Positions 15,720 through 24,348 of a DNA stretch of 46,897 bases are shown piece by piece. The stretch lies in NCBI RefSeq assembly GCF_002414005.1, contig NZ_DHYG01000022.1:1-46897 (forward strand), given 5' to 3'. The number at the start of each line of letters is the position of its first letter. Positions within the stretch are counted from its first letter, which is position 1. The notes below the pieces were generated by a model. That model worked only from the letters and a program-made list of their open reading frames with translations, was not told the DNA's origin and did no database searches. Source of the DNA: Psychrobacter sp. UBA5136 (GTDB lineage Bacteria; Pseudomonadota; Gammaproteobacteria; Pseudomonadales; Moraxellaceae). A program made the position numbers and the translations under genes.

Positions 15720-16841
15720 ATGATGAGTCGTATTATGAGTTTATCTCCCTTGCAACGTTACGAGCAAGCCATTAGCACTGATGAGTTTACTCGGGATGAG
15801 CAGCAATATCAGGCGATGAGCTATTTAGATGAGCTGTATCATCAGCTCAATGATAGCGTGGCACAAAAAAAAGGCTTTTTTAGCTTTCTAAAAGCAAAAC
15901 CTGTCGCCCCCAAAGGTTTGTATATGTGGGGCGGCGTTGGGCGCGGCAAAACATGGATGATGGACATGTTTTACGACTCTTTGACCATTGAGCGTAAGAT
16001 GCGCCAACACTTTCACCACTTTATGCAGCGTGTCCATCAAGAGTTAAACAACCTGCAGGGCCAAAGCGACCCGTTAGAAAAGGTCGCTGATATCATTTAT
16101 GCAGAAGCCGTGATTATCTGCTTTGATGAGTTTTTTGTCTCCAACGTCTCCGATGCGATGATTTTGGGCGATTTATTCACCATGTTATTTAATCGCGGCG
16201 TCACCTTGGTGGCGACATCAAACATTGAACCGTCAGGCTTGTATAAAGATGGCTTGCACCGCGATCGCTTTATGCCTGCCATTGCCGAAGTCGAGCGCCA
16301 TACCACCGTGATGAATATTGACTCTGGTGTTGATTATCGTCTGCGGGTATTGCAGCAAGCGGAGTTATACGAATCACCGTTGACCAAAGCCAATCACCAC
16401 TGGCTTGCCAACCGCTTTGCTAGCTTATCTAACAATCAAAAAATCAGTAAAGAGCCTATTGTTGTTAATGGCCGTGAAATCAAAATCAATGCCCGTACAG
16501 AAGATATTTTGTTCTGCGACTTTCGTCATTTATGTATGGAGCCCCGTTCGGCATCTGATTTTATCGAAATTGCCCAGCGGTTTAGCACCGTGTTAATCAA
16601 TGCTGTCCCAGCGTTAAGTGATGAAATGCGCGATCCCACCCGCCGCTTTATTTATCTGGTCGATGAGTTTTATGATCGCCGCGTGAAATTACTAGTGCGA
16701 GCAGAGCAGAGCATTCTTGAGCTATATCAAGGACAGAAATTGGCGTTTGAGATTGAGCGTACGCGCTCACGCCTGCTTGAGATGCAGTCAGAAGACTATC
16801 TCAGAATGGAGCATCGCACCAAAGATGCAGACGCAGCATAG
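15720..16841 (+). CDS. zapE: cell division protein ZapE (AFG1-like ATPase)
   Basis: ZapE is a P-loop ATPase that associates with the division ring in gammaproteobacteria and is related to mitochondrial Afg1/LACE1. It is 373 aa. Walker A is GGVGRGKTWMMDMF (about residues 67-80), Walker B IICFDEFFVSN (about 131-141), sensor-type VATSNIEPSGLYKDGLHRDR, and the C-terminal LVDEFYDRRVKLL. No clear Shine-Dalgarno is visible; ATGs at 15720, 15723 and 15735 are all possible starts. Confidence 0.95.
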   Translation: MMSRIMSLSPLQRYEQAISTDEFTRDEQQYQAMSYLDELYHQLNDSVAQKKGFFSFLKAKPVAPKGLYMWGGVGRGKTWMMDMFYDSLTIERKMRQHFHHFMQRVHQELNNLQGQSDPLEKVADIIYAEAVIICFDEFFVSNVSDAMILGDLFTMLFNRGVTLVATSNIEPSGLYKDGLHRDRFMPAIAEVERHTTVMNIDSGVDYRLRVLQQAELYESPLTKANHHWLANRFASLSNNQKISKEPIVVNGREIKINARTEDILFCDFRHLCMEPRSASDFIEIAQRFSTVLINAVPALSDEMRDPTRRFIYLVDEFYDRRVKLLVRAEQSILELYQGQKLAFEIERTRSRLLEMQSEDYLRMEHRTKDADAA

Positions 16842-16892
16842 GTGATGGTTAGCGGAGTAATAACCATACAAAATAATAAATAAGGATAAGCC

Positions 16893-17615
16893 ATGAATAC
16901 CTCTGAAGACAATATGGACAATACTAATAATGAGCCAAACAACAGTAGTGAGAGAATGAATAGCGAAAAAAATGTTAGTGAAACAACCAATGGCGAGAAC
17001 AACAATACAAAAAGCCCAATCGTCACAAACGCGCAAGTGACGGATGAGCAGCTGATTAATTGGATCAAATCAAGACGTAGTATCGGCAATCTGAATATTC
17101 CAGCACCGACAGAAAGCCAAATTAAAGCGGCTATCGATTGCGCTGTCACTGCCCCTGACCATAAAAAACTGCAGCCCTGGCGTTTTATTGTCACCCAAGG
17201 CAATGCACGTCATGAATTGGGCCGTGCTTTTTTGGCCGCTGCTGAAGCCAAAGCTGTGCGAGAGGGCGAGGAGATGACTGAAAAATCGCGCAAAAAAACC
17301 TATAATATGCCGCTGCGCGCGCCAGTCATTATTACGGTGGTTACCCAAATGCAGGAGCATAAAAAAGTGCCTCCTTTTGAACAGCTACTCAGTGCGGGCG
17401 CGGCCGTGCAAAACCTTATTTTGGCGCTAAAAGCCCAAGGCTTTAGTACCGTTTGGCGTACCGGCTTATTGGCTAATGAGCCAGCCGTCAAAGAATATTT
17501 TGGCGTTGGACCAGATGATTATGTCACGGCTTTTGTTTATACTGGCAGCAGTCCTTGCGATATGCCGGCGCGCAAGCCTATTGATCTTGAGCCATTGCTG
17601 CGTTTTGAGTCATAG
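16893..17615 (+). CDS. nitroreductase family protein, YdjA-like
   Basis: This is an FMN-dependent oxidoreductase of the compact YdjA-type nitroreductase group. After an Asn/Glu-rich disordered N-terminus (about 45 residues), the fold begins with IKSRRSIGNLNIPAP (phosphate-binding SRRS), then APDHKKLQPWRFIV, MPLRAPVIITVV, EQLLSAGAAVQNLILALKAQ and TVWRTG near the flavin site. The physiological substrate is unknown. The N-terminal tail is unusual: members normally begin a few residues before the IKSRRS motif. The Shine-Dalgarno AAGGATAAGCC supports the long start at 16893. Confidence 0.88.
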   Translation: MNTSEDNMDNTNNEPNNSSERMNSEKNVSETTNGENNNTKSPIVTNAQVTDEQLINWIKSRRSIGNLNIPAPTESQIKAAIDCAVTAPDHKKLQPWRFIVTQGNARHELGRAFLAAAEAKAVREGEEMTEKSRKKTYNMPLRAPVIITVVTQMQEHKKVPPFEQLLSAGAAVQNLILALKAQGFSTVWRTGLLANEPAVKEYFGVGPDDYVTAFVYTGSSPCDMPARKPIDLEPLLRFES

Positions 17616-17827
17616 CAACCATAAAAAGTTACTAGTTTAGCGATATCATGAGGGGGCATTTGCTGCGGCAAAGTGACTGGCCGGAGAAAATAATGTCAAA
17701 ATTGACCGCATTATTTAATTAAAATAGCAATTTTATATCAATAATTGTTGAAACATACCGTCAATCTCACTGTATACTCAGCACAAATTCTATTCATAAT
17801 GAAGTCAGTCAACACGGATAAAAGAAT

Positions 17828-19120
17828 ATGACCAGCGCTAATGATAAAAATACAGAAAGACACATAGATGACAGTCAACCAGACAATAAAGCGGCTGAAA
17901 AACAAAACAGTTTGCTCTCCGGTATCATTGAGCGTGCCACCAAATCTGGGCTTGGACGTAAAAAGACAAATCCAAATGAAGTTGAAGCTGCAGTAGCAAA
18001 AAACATGGCAGACATTCATAACAATCCGACTAAATTGCGTCTGGCATTTTTAGGAGGCGGTAGTTTTGGTACGGCGATGGCAAACTTAGCCGCGCGCAAT
18101 GGCTGTGATACCACGCTGTGGGTACGCAATAAGCGGACGGTCAAAGCCATGGCAAAGACGCAGACCAATAAAAAATACCTACCGGGGTATAAGCTTGACG
18201 ATCGCCTTAAATACAGTCACGATTTACAAGCAGCGGTGAGAGATACGGATATTGTTTTTATTGCCGTGCCAGGCCTTGCCTTTCGCGAAACCCTTAAAAG
18301 TATCGCGCCCTTTATTAGCGGACAATCTATCGTTTCTTTGACCAAAGGTATGGAAAAAGATACCTTTGCTTTAATGAGTGACATTATTAAAGATGAGCTG
18401 CCGGAAGTGAATTTTGGCGTGATGTCAGGCCCGAACCTTGCCATCGAAATCATGAAAAATATGCCGTCTGCTACGGTGATTGCCAGTGAATCTGAGCCAT
18501 TACGTCACGCCGTACAAGCGGCGCTGCACAGCGCTTTTTTTAGAGTGTTTGCCAGTGATGATGTGCGCGGTGTCGAGCTTGGCGGCGCGCTCAAAAACAT
18601 CTATGCCATTGCGATGGGAATGGCTTCCGCTTATGAAGTGGGCGAAAATACCAAGGCCATGATATTGACCCGCGGTTTGGCAGAAATGAGCCGTTTTGGT
18701 GTGCATGCTGGTGCCAATCCGCTGACCTTTTTAGGGCTGTCTGGCGTCGGTGATTTATATGCCACTTGCAGCTCTGAGCTGAGCCGTAACTACCGTATTG
18801 GTAATATGATTGGTCGCGGGATGACGATTGATGCAGCCGTGAAAAAATTGGGGCAAACCGCTGAAGGGGTCAATACCATCCAGCAGGTACATGAAAAAGC
18901 CACCAAAGAAGGCATTTATATGCCGATTACCCATGCGCTGCATGCGGTCATTTATGAAGACAAAGCAGCACTTGGCGTTGCCCTGCATCTCATGGAAGCA
19001 GGCTTTCGCAGCGACGTTGAATTTGTCATGGACCATGACCATAGCAACGCCTCGCTAACGGCGCAAATGCAAAGCGCCAGCAAGGCTAAAAATAAAAAAG
19101 ATGATGACGATAATAAATAA
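17828..19120 (+). CDS. gpsA: glycerol-3-phosphate dehydrogenase [NAD(P)+]
   Basis: GpsA reduces dihydroxyacetone phosphate to sn-glycerol 3-phosphate, the backbone of phospholipids. The Rossmann motif FLGGGSFGTAMA lies near residues 74-85. The catalytic Lys is in ELGGALKNIYAIAMG, and GLSGVGDLYATCSS and GQTAEGVNTIQQV are also present. The usual length is about 330-350 aa; here it is 430 because of roughly 70 extra polar residues before the Rossmann fold and a charged tail (SKAKNKKDDDDNK). The start has GGATAAAAGAAT upstream. The extensions are probably disordered and lineage-specific. Confidence 0.95.
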   Translation: MTSANDKNTERHIDDSQPDNKAAEKQNSLLSGIIERATKSGLGRKKTNPNEVEAAVAKNMADIHNNPTKLRLAFLGGGSFGTAMANLAARNGCDTTLWVRNKRTVKAMAKTQTNKKYLPGYKLDDRLKYSHDLQAAVRDTDIVFIAVPGLAFRETLKSIAPFISGQSIVSLTKGMEKDTFALMSDIIKDELPEVNFGVMSGPNLAIEIMKNMPSATVIASESEPLRHAVQAALHSAFFRVFASDDVRGVELGGALKNIYAIAMGMASAYEVGENTKAMILTRGLAEMSRFGVHAGANPLTFLGLSGVGDLYATCSSELSRNYRIGNMIGRGMTIDAAVKKLGQTAEGVNTIQQVHEKATKEGIYMPITHALHAVIYEDKAALGVALHLMEAGFRSDVEFVMDHDHSNASLTAQMQSASKAKNKKDDDDNK

Positions 19121-19186
19121 CGCACGCAGAATGTAGCTGTTTCATTACTAAAAGCTTCATCGTCACAATCGTATTATTATCGAAGT

Positions 19187-19228
19187 AGTCAGGTAAAAAA
19201 AGTCAGGTAAGAACAGTCGGGTAGAAGT
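19187..19228. repeat. three 14-bp tandem units upstream of sixA
   Basis: AGTCAGGTAAAAAA, AGTCAGGTAAGAAC and AGTCGGGTAGAAGT follow one another without gaps. The array ends 22 bp before the sixA start at 19251. It could affect sixA transcription or simply be a slippage product. Confidence 0.8.
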
Positions 19229-19250
19229 AACAAACAAGGTGGTTAAGATT

Positions 19251-19709
19251 ATGAAAATTATCTTAGTACGTCATGGTCAAGCAGAAGATGAAACGCGTCC
19301 AGACAGTGCGCGGCAGCTGACTGATTTTGGTCAGCAGCAAGCGGCGCAAACGGCAAAGTATATTACCACTCATTACCAACCTGACTGTTTTGTTGTAAGT
19401 CCTTATAAGAGAGCGCAGCAGACGCTAGTGGCTCTACAATCGCGCGCGCCCGACGTACCCTCACAAGTACAAAATAATCTTACGCCCTCCGACGATGCCC
19501 GTCAGGCGCTCATTGATATTGGTCATATTGAAGCAGAATGTCTGGTGGTTGTCTGTCATATGTCTATTGTTGCTCACATCGCTGGCCTGCTAACGGGTGA
19601 TTATCCTGAGGCGTTCTCTTTAGCAGAAGCGCGCGTGTTTGAGATGGATTTTGTGCTGGCGGGTATGGCAACTGAGATAGACCGCTTTGTCCCAGATCAA
19701 CCGTATTAG
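19251..19709 (+). CDS. sixA: phosphohistidine phosphatase SixA
   Basis: SixA removes phosphate from phosphohistidine, for instance on histidine-containing phosphotransfer proteins. It is a 152-aa histidine-phosphatase-superfamily protein: LVRHGQAED at the N-terminus carries the RHG motif, SPYKRAQQT supplies the second Arg, and VVCHMSIVAHIAGLL the second catalytic His. The frame extends upstream to GTG 19239, but ATG 19251 has AAGGTGG at suitable distance and puts the RHG motif at the usual position. Confidence 0.88.
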   Translation: MKIILVRHGQAEDETRPDSARQLTDFGQQQAAQTAKYITTHYQPDCFVVSPYKRAQQTLVALQSRAPDVPSQVQNNLTPSDDARQALIDIGHIEAECLVVVCHMSIVAHIAGLLTGDYPEAFSLAEARVFEMDFVLAGMATEIDRFVPDQPY

Positions 19710-19787
19710 CATCTATAACATAAACGCTCATATAAACTATTTAAATCCTTACTAGACCGCAGCGCTAAGAAATAAAAGCGTTAATAA

Positions 19788-19828
19788 ACAGTGGCTTAAA
19801 ACAACAGTCTTAAACAACAGCTTTAATA
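19788..19828. repeat. degenerate short tandem repeat upstream of gspL
   Basis: Three imperfect units beginning ACAGTGGCTTAAA, ACAGTCTTAAAC and ACAGCTTTAATA follow one another, ending shortly before the gspL Shine-Dalgarno. Confidence 0.5.
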
Positions 19829-19844
19829 ATTAAGGACACATTTG

Positions 19845-21134
19845 GTGTTACACGTTTGGTTAAGAGCGCAGCACAGTGCATTAGCGGTCTGGCATGAAGA
19901 TAACAATCAATGGCAATTGATTGACGGTTGGCAACAGCTGCATGACATTTATGGCAGCTATAAAACCAATAGCCAAAAATCGGTTTGTCTGTATTTTCCC
20001 TCAAGCCATGTCTTACAAGTAGAGTCTGAGCTAAATACCGCTCAGCTTAAACAGTTGGGCGTAAGCGGTAAGCAGTATTTATTTGAAGAAACTTCGCTCA
20101 CGCCGGTTGAGCAGTTAGCCATTCGGTATGTGGCTGAGCATACGGGCCACCATTTATATGCCTTAGCTCAAAGCGATATCGAATCGTGGCAGCAAAGCGC
20201 TAAGCTCGCCGGCATGAACATTGTGGCCTTACTGCCTGATTTTCTATTATTGCCGACGCCAGAAGAGGGCGCAGGGCAGCAAGTTGTATTGTATCAAGAC
20301 AAACAAACCATGCTACTGCGCCAATCTTTACCTCAAGGTATGGCGGTCAGTTATTTGCCTCTCATCTTTGAGCGTTTTCCGCATTTGAGCGAAGTGCTGC
20401 TTTTGCCAGCGATTGATGACGTTTTTGAAGGTTCGAGTCTTGCTGCTGACGCTGCTAATGAGTCAGCGTTCGATGATGTTGATTTAACAAAGCCTGAAAC
20501 GCCAGCCAGCGTCTCTACTCAAACAGCAGCAATGATTGCCGAGCATCAATTGTTATTAACCATGCTTCCTATTGCTCCTAAACCGTTTGAAAACCCCGAG
20601 CGTCATGCGCTAAATTTCTTTATTAAATCGACCGATTCACAATTATCGCCATATTTACGGGTAGCGATGATGGTGGCGCTATCAGCATTGGTATTACAGA
20701 TGGCAACTGATGCGGTGCAGTGGTATCAGTATAACGCGGCGACGGCAGCAACCAAAACCGAGATAGCCGCCCAGTATCAATCTTGGTTTCCCAATGAGCC
20801 GCTTAGTACACGCACAAAGTTGCAAGTGCAATTGCAGCCAAGACTGCGTAGTGATAGCCAAGCACCTACTTCTCACATAGCGGTACTCGAGCGCATATCG
20901 CCGCTGATTAAACAGTCGCCATTACGCGCGCAGTCTTTAATCATGCAGCCCGCGGCGCTTAGTTTTACGTTGATTGCGCCCGACCGCGGTAGTCTTGATC
21001 AATTTACCAGTACGCTTGTCGCCCAAGGCCTAAATGCTAAGCTAGAACAAGTAAATGGCAATGAGCAAGGACAGTTTAGTGGCCAAGTGACCGTTGATGT
21101 TATAGACAATAGCAGCGTCAGCAATAAAGGGTAA
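19845..21134 (+). CDS. gspL: type II secretion system protein GspL
   Basis: GspL is the bitopic inner-membrane platform protein that recruits the GspE ATPase to the secretion machine. The 429-aa protein has the actin-like cytoplasmic domain (LHVWLRAQHSALAVW, then the YLFEETSLTPVEQLAIRYV segment and LPDFLLLP), one transmembrane helix near residues 270-290 (LRVAMMVALSALVLQMATDA) and a periplasmic ferredoxin-like domain. The start is GTG 19845 or TTG 19842; AAGGA lies five to eight bases upstream of both, and GTG is the commoner start. GspM follows after two bases, but no other secretion genes are in the window. Confidence 0.9.
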   Translation: MLHVWLRAQHSALAVWHEDNNQWQLIDGWQQLHDIYGSYKTNSQKSVCLYFPSSHVLQVESELNTAQLKQLGVSGKQYLFEETSLTPVEQLAIRYVAEHTGHHLYALAQSDIESWQQSAKLAGMNIVALLPDFLLLPTPEEGAGQQVVLYQDKQTMLLRQSLPQGMAVSYLPLIFERFPHLSEVLLLPAIDDVFEGSSLAADAANESAFDDVDLTKPETPASVSTQTAAMIAEHQLLLTMLPIAPKPFENPERHALNFFIKSTDSQLSPYLRVAMMVALSALVLQMATDAVQWYQYNAATAATKTEIAAQYQSWFPNEPLSTRTKLQVQLQPRLRSDSQAPTSHIAVLERISPLIKQSPLRAQSLIMQPAALSFTLIAPDRGSLDQFTSTLVAQGLNAKLEQVNGNEQGQFSGQVTVDVIDNSSVSNKG

Positions 21135-21136
21135 CC

Positions 21137-21700
21137 ATGAAAATATTACAGCGCCGCGCTAAACGCAGCAGTAACCCGGCTAGCCCTCGAAGCAGTGCTT
21201 TATCAGCGCGGCTGAGTGGCTATCAAAGTCTGCTTGCGACACGCTGGCAAGCACTGTCTGCGCGCGATCAATTAGCCTTGCTATTACTATCGGTTTTTTT
21301 GCTGTTATTTGTTGGCGGTTATGGCGGCTATAGTATCCATCAAGCCGCAAACAAGAGTAAAAACAACTATCAAGAACAGGTCGCTGATTATTTTTGGTTA
21401 CGTGCTCAAGCCGGTAACATTGATAGCAATGCATTAAATGCTGCTAGTACTGCTGATGGCGTAGATGCCATGCCGCCCGCTAGCAGCGTCAGTGCGCTGT
21501 TAAATAGTTCAGGCATTGCAGATGCACAGGTCGTTGCGGCAGGCGATGCCGTACAATTGAGCTTTACGCATCCAAGCCAAGCGGTGGTAAGTAGCGCGCT
21601 TGGCAAACTTGAGCAGCAAGGTTGGCAGTTTACCCAACTGTCAATGCAGCAAGATTTGGTCACCAAAGCTATTCAGGTACAGGCGACCGTGACTTCTTAG
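21137..21700 (+). CDS. gspM: type II secretion system protein GspM
   Basis: GspM is the partner of GspL in the inner-membrane platform. The 187-aa protein has a basic cytoplasmic N-terminus (RRAKRSSN), a single transmembrane helix at about residues 45-66 (LALLLLSVFLLLFVGGYGGY), a helical linker (NNYQEQVADYFWLRAQAG) and a periplasmic domain ending in beta strands (VQLSFTHPSQAVV and VTKAIQVQATVTS). It starts two bases after the gspL stop, so translation is coupled. Confidence 0.88.
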   Translation: MKILQRRAKRSSNPASPRSSALSARLSGYQSLLATRWQALSARDQLALLLLSVFLLLFVGGYGGYSIHQAANKSKNNYQEQVADYFWLRAQAGNIDSNALNAASTADGVDAMPPASSVSALLNSSGIADAQVVAAGDAVQLSFTHPSQAVVSSALGKLEQQGWQFTQLSMQQDLVTKAIQVQATVTS

Positions 21701-21825
21701 TATTTGTACTCAGTTATGATGGAACATATTTAGCGATGTCGATGTTTTAAAGTTTGCCGCATTGAAACCTTGCTTATTTGCCACAATTAAATAGCTATTA
21801 GCCACAGAACATAAAGAGTGACAGT

Positions 21826-22251
21826 ATGATAAATAATTCCAATAATACGATGAGTGATGATAAACGTCGTTCTTTAACGACTTATAATCACATTACTTAT
21901 TTGCTCTATGTGCTCAGCTATTTTACGGCTGGACTACTTTGGATTGTGCCTATCTTTATGAATTATGCCAAACGCCGCGATGCTGATGGCACGTGGCTTG
22001 CTACCCATTTTGACTGGCAGATTAAGACCTTTTGGTACAGCATTGTCCTATTCGTTATTGGGGTGCTTATTGTCACGTTTGCCTTAGGCGGTTTTGGCGT
22101 GGGCATGTTTTCTGATAGCAACAATATTGCCATCGGCGCCGTATTATTGGCCAGTTTTGGCTTTATTATCATGGGCTTTACTTTTATTTGGCACCTATAC
22201 CGCATTGTGCGTGGTTGGATAGCGCTCACCGATGGCCGTCCGGTTCCTTAA
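21826..22251 (+). CDS. small multi-pass membrane protein, DUF4870/Tic20-like
   Basis: This 141-aa protein has three predicted membrane segments: about 28-50 (LLYVLSYFTAGLLWIVPIFM), 65-90 (YSIVLFVIGVLIVTFALGGF) and 97-122 (AIGAVLLASFGFIIMGFTFI). The pattern THFDWQIKTFWYSIV after the first helix matches the short Tic20-like DUF4870 group. No function is established. A GAGTGACAGT Shine-Dalgarno supports the start at 21826 rather than 21850. It is probably transcribed alone. Confidence 0.75.
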   Translation: MINNSNNTMSDDKRRSLTTYNHITYLLYVLSYFTAGLLWIVPIFMNYAKRRDADGTWLATHFDWQIKTFWYSIVLFVIGVLIVTFALGGFGVGMFSDSNNIAIGAVLLASFGFIIMGFTFIWHLYRIVRGWIALTDGRPVP

Positions 22252-22294
22252 CCTAAGAACATAGATATCAATAAGTGGTAAATATGGATAAAAA

Positions 22295-22349
22295 AATGCT
22301 GTCAAATATCAGCTCATCAATTAGGTTAAGTTGGTCAATTGACAGCATT
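22295..22349. repeat. 11-bp inverted repeat with 33-nt loop
   Basis: AATGCTGTCAA (22295-22305) pairs perfectly with TTGACAGCATT (22339-22349). It lies between the membrane protein stop (22251) and the pyrD promoter. There is no clear T-tract, so it may be a weak terminator, a protein-binding palindrome or the ends of a tiny degenerate element. Confidence 0.7.
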
Positions 22350-22396
22350 AACGCTTATTTATTCGCAGGATATGGCGTAATTTATCCTATGAAACT

Positions 22397-22426
22397 TTGG
22401 TCTTATTTTAGTTAAGCTGATATAAT
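22397..22426 (+). promoter_or_regulatory. probable sigma70 promoter of pyrD
   Basis: TTGGTC (22397-22402) and a perfect TATAAT (22421-22426) are separated by 18 bp, and the start codon is about 65 bp downstream. Confidence 0.55.
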
Positions 22427-22491
22427 CGCAGCGCTTGGCGTCATTCGTTTTCTCACTCATTATTTCTTTTTAAGCAGGGTCTGTCATTACT

Positions 22492-23523
22492 ATGTCTTAT
22501 GCCTTACTTCGCCCTTTTTTATTTAATATGGACCCCGAGCACGCGCATGAGATGACCTTATCTTTATTAGATAAAGCTCATAAAGCGCGAGTATTGGGCT
22601 TAGTATATGGTCAGTTAATGCAGCCGACCGACTGTATGGGCTTGCAGTTTGCCAATCCTGTTGGGCTTGCCGCTGGTTTGGATAAAAACGGCGATTATAT
22701 TGATGCGCTAGCAGAGCTTGGGTTTGGTTTTATCGAAGTGGGTACCGTCACACCTAAGCCGCAAATGGGCAATGACAAACCAAGACTGTTTAGAATCAAG
22801 CAAGCTGACGCTATTATTAACCGTATGGGTTTTAATAATGAAGGCGTTGATTATCTGATTGAAAACGTCAAGCGCTGTAAGTACCAAGGCAATATCGGCA
22901 TTAATATTGGTAAAAATGCTGTCACGCCCGTAGAAAATGCTGCTGATGATTACGTCTATTGCCTAGAGCGTGTCTATCCACATGCGTCTTATATTACCAT
23001 CAATATCTCCTCACCAAATACCAAAAATTTACGCGACCTGCAAAGTGGGGAAGCGTTAACCCAATTATTAGATATCATCAAAAACCGTCACAGTCAGTTG
23101 GCAACTGAATATGGCTTTTATGTGCCATTGGTGCTAAAAGTCGCTCCCGATTTAGAGCCATTACAAGTCGATTATATCTCCCAGCAACTGCTGGATTTTG
23201 AGATTGATGGTTTGATTGCCACCAATACCACCTTGAGCCGCGTAGGCGTTGAAGATTTGCCCGATGGTGACCAAGCAGGCGGTTTATCAGGTCGCCCCGT
23301 TAGCCACATTAGTACCCAAATTTTACAACAATTCTCCGATCAATTGGATGGTAAGGTAGCGTTGATTGGCGTTGGTGGCATTGATAGCGGTGCCAAAGCG
23401 GTCAAAAAAATCGAGGCGGGTGCAGACATGGTGCAGCTATATTCAGGGCTTATTTATAAAGGGCCGGGGCTAGTACAGTCTTGCATTCAATCCATCGGCG
23501 GCTACTATGATGCGATGGAATAA
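22492..23523 (+). CDS. pyrD: dihydroorotate dehydrogenase (quinone), class 2
   Basis: PyrD oxidises dihydroorotate to orotate in pyrimidine synthesis and passes electrons from FMN to membrane quinones. The 343-aa length and N-terminal amphipathic helices (LRPFLFNMDPEHAHEMT) mark the membrane-associated class 2. Other landmarks are FANPVGLAAGLDKNGDYIDA, FIEVGTVTPKPQMGNDKPRL, RMGFNNEGVD, INISSPNTKNLRDLQ with the catalytic Ser region, LVLKVAPDL, ATNTTLSR and GVGGIDSGAKAVKKIEAGAD. A typical promoter precedes it. Confidence 0.97.
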   Translation: MSYALLRPFLFNMDPEHAHEMTLSLLDKAHKARVLGLVYGQLMQPTDCMGLQFANPVGLAAGLDKNGDYIDALAELGFGFIEVGTVTPKPQMGNDKPRLFRIKQADAIINRMGFNNEGVDYLIENVKRCKYQGNIGINIGKNAVTPVENAADDYVYCLERVYPHASYITINISSPNTKNLRDLQSGEALTQLLDIIKNRHSQLATEYGFYVPLVLKVAPDLEPLQVDYISQQLLDFEIDGLIATNTTLSRVGVEDLPDGDQAGGLSGRPVSHISTQILQQFSDQLDGKVALIGVGGIDSGAKAVKKIEAGADMVQLYSGLIYKGPGLVQSCIQSIGGYYDAME

Positions 23524-23624
23524 TAAGGATGCCATGGAAGGGTAAGCCTTTAAAACTTTATGCTTTTAAAATTTATTAAATTTACTAAAAACACCCGATA
23601 TAAGAGGCAAATGAGGCGATAAAC

Positions 23625-24122
23625 ATGAGTGGTTTAGACATTGTGATTGCTGTGGTTGTTTTGATTGGCTTATGGCGTGGTTTTCAGGTAGGTTTGATTA
23701 AGACAGCGGTCGGTTTGGTCGGTTGGTTTATCGCGCTCATTGCTGCCACACGTTTGGCAGGTTCAGTGGCGCCGCAGTTATCCGGTATCGTACAAAACCC
23801 TGTGTTGCAAATGGCGATGGCCTTTTTAGTCATTGTCATTGCTATTTTAGCCATTATGCACTTGGTTGCGTTTGTGTTTTCAGGCGTTCTTAAAACCTTG
23901 CGTCTTGGCGTGCTCGATAAAATGGCCGGCGGCGTGCTTGGGGCGGCAAAAAACGTTTTAATGGTCTTAGTGGTGCTTAGTGTCAGTGCGCCGTTATTGG
24001 TGCAAATGCCGCAGTGGGAAACCTCGGTGCTCGCACCTGAATTGTTGCCTTATGCGCCTATCGGTAAAGAGCTGGTCTCAGACATGTTTGGCTTGGCATG
24101 GGATCAAGTCAATCAGTCATAA
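23625..24122 (+). CDS. cvpA: CvpA family membrane protein
   Basis: CvpA was named for colicin V production in E. coli and is linked to envelope homeostasis. The 165-aa protein starts DIVIAVVVLIGLWRGFQVGL, the family's N-terminal helix with the conserved GxxxG/RG pattern, and has four hydrophobic segments, ending in a short soluble tail. GAGGCGATAAAC precedes the ATG. As in many gammaproteobacteria it lies directly upstream of purF, here with 226 bp between them. Confidence 0.92.
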   Translation: MSGLDIVIAVVVLIGLWRGFQVGLIKTAVGLVGWFIALIAATRLAGSVAPQLSGIVQNPVLQMAMAFLVIVIAILAIMHLVAFVFSGVLKTLRLGVLDKMAGGVLGAAKNVLMVLVVLSVSAPLLVQMPQWETSVLAPELLPYAPIGKELVSDMFGLAWDQVNQS

Positions 24123-24348
24123 ACCCTCACAAAAAGCTATTCAAGCGCCTTTAATATTCGTAAAATACACTTCTATTTATCATTATTAACTTGTCTTACG
24201 GATAATCATCCTTATCTATGACCCGTAAGCGGTTATTCTCAGCAAAATCGTCAGCTTTGCGGTAAATGGCAGGCAACACGTCAAGAGCTTTGTCAATCAT
24301 TATGCCGTTATTGTGTTATCAATGTGCAGTACAAAATAGGATACAACT

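Noticed and set aside
19187..19228. short CRISPR-like array
   Set aside because: Units are directly adjacent without spacers and only 14 bp long; this is a simple tandem repeat.
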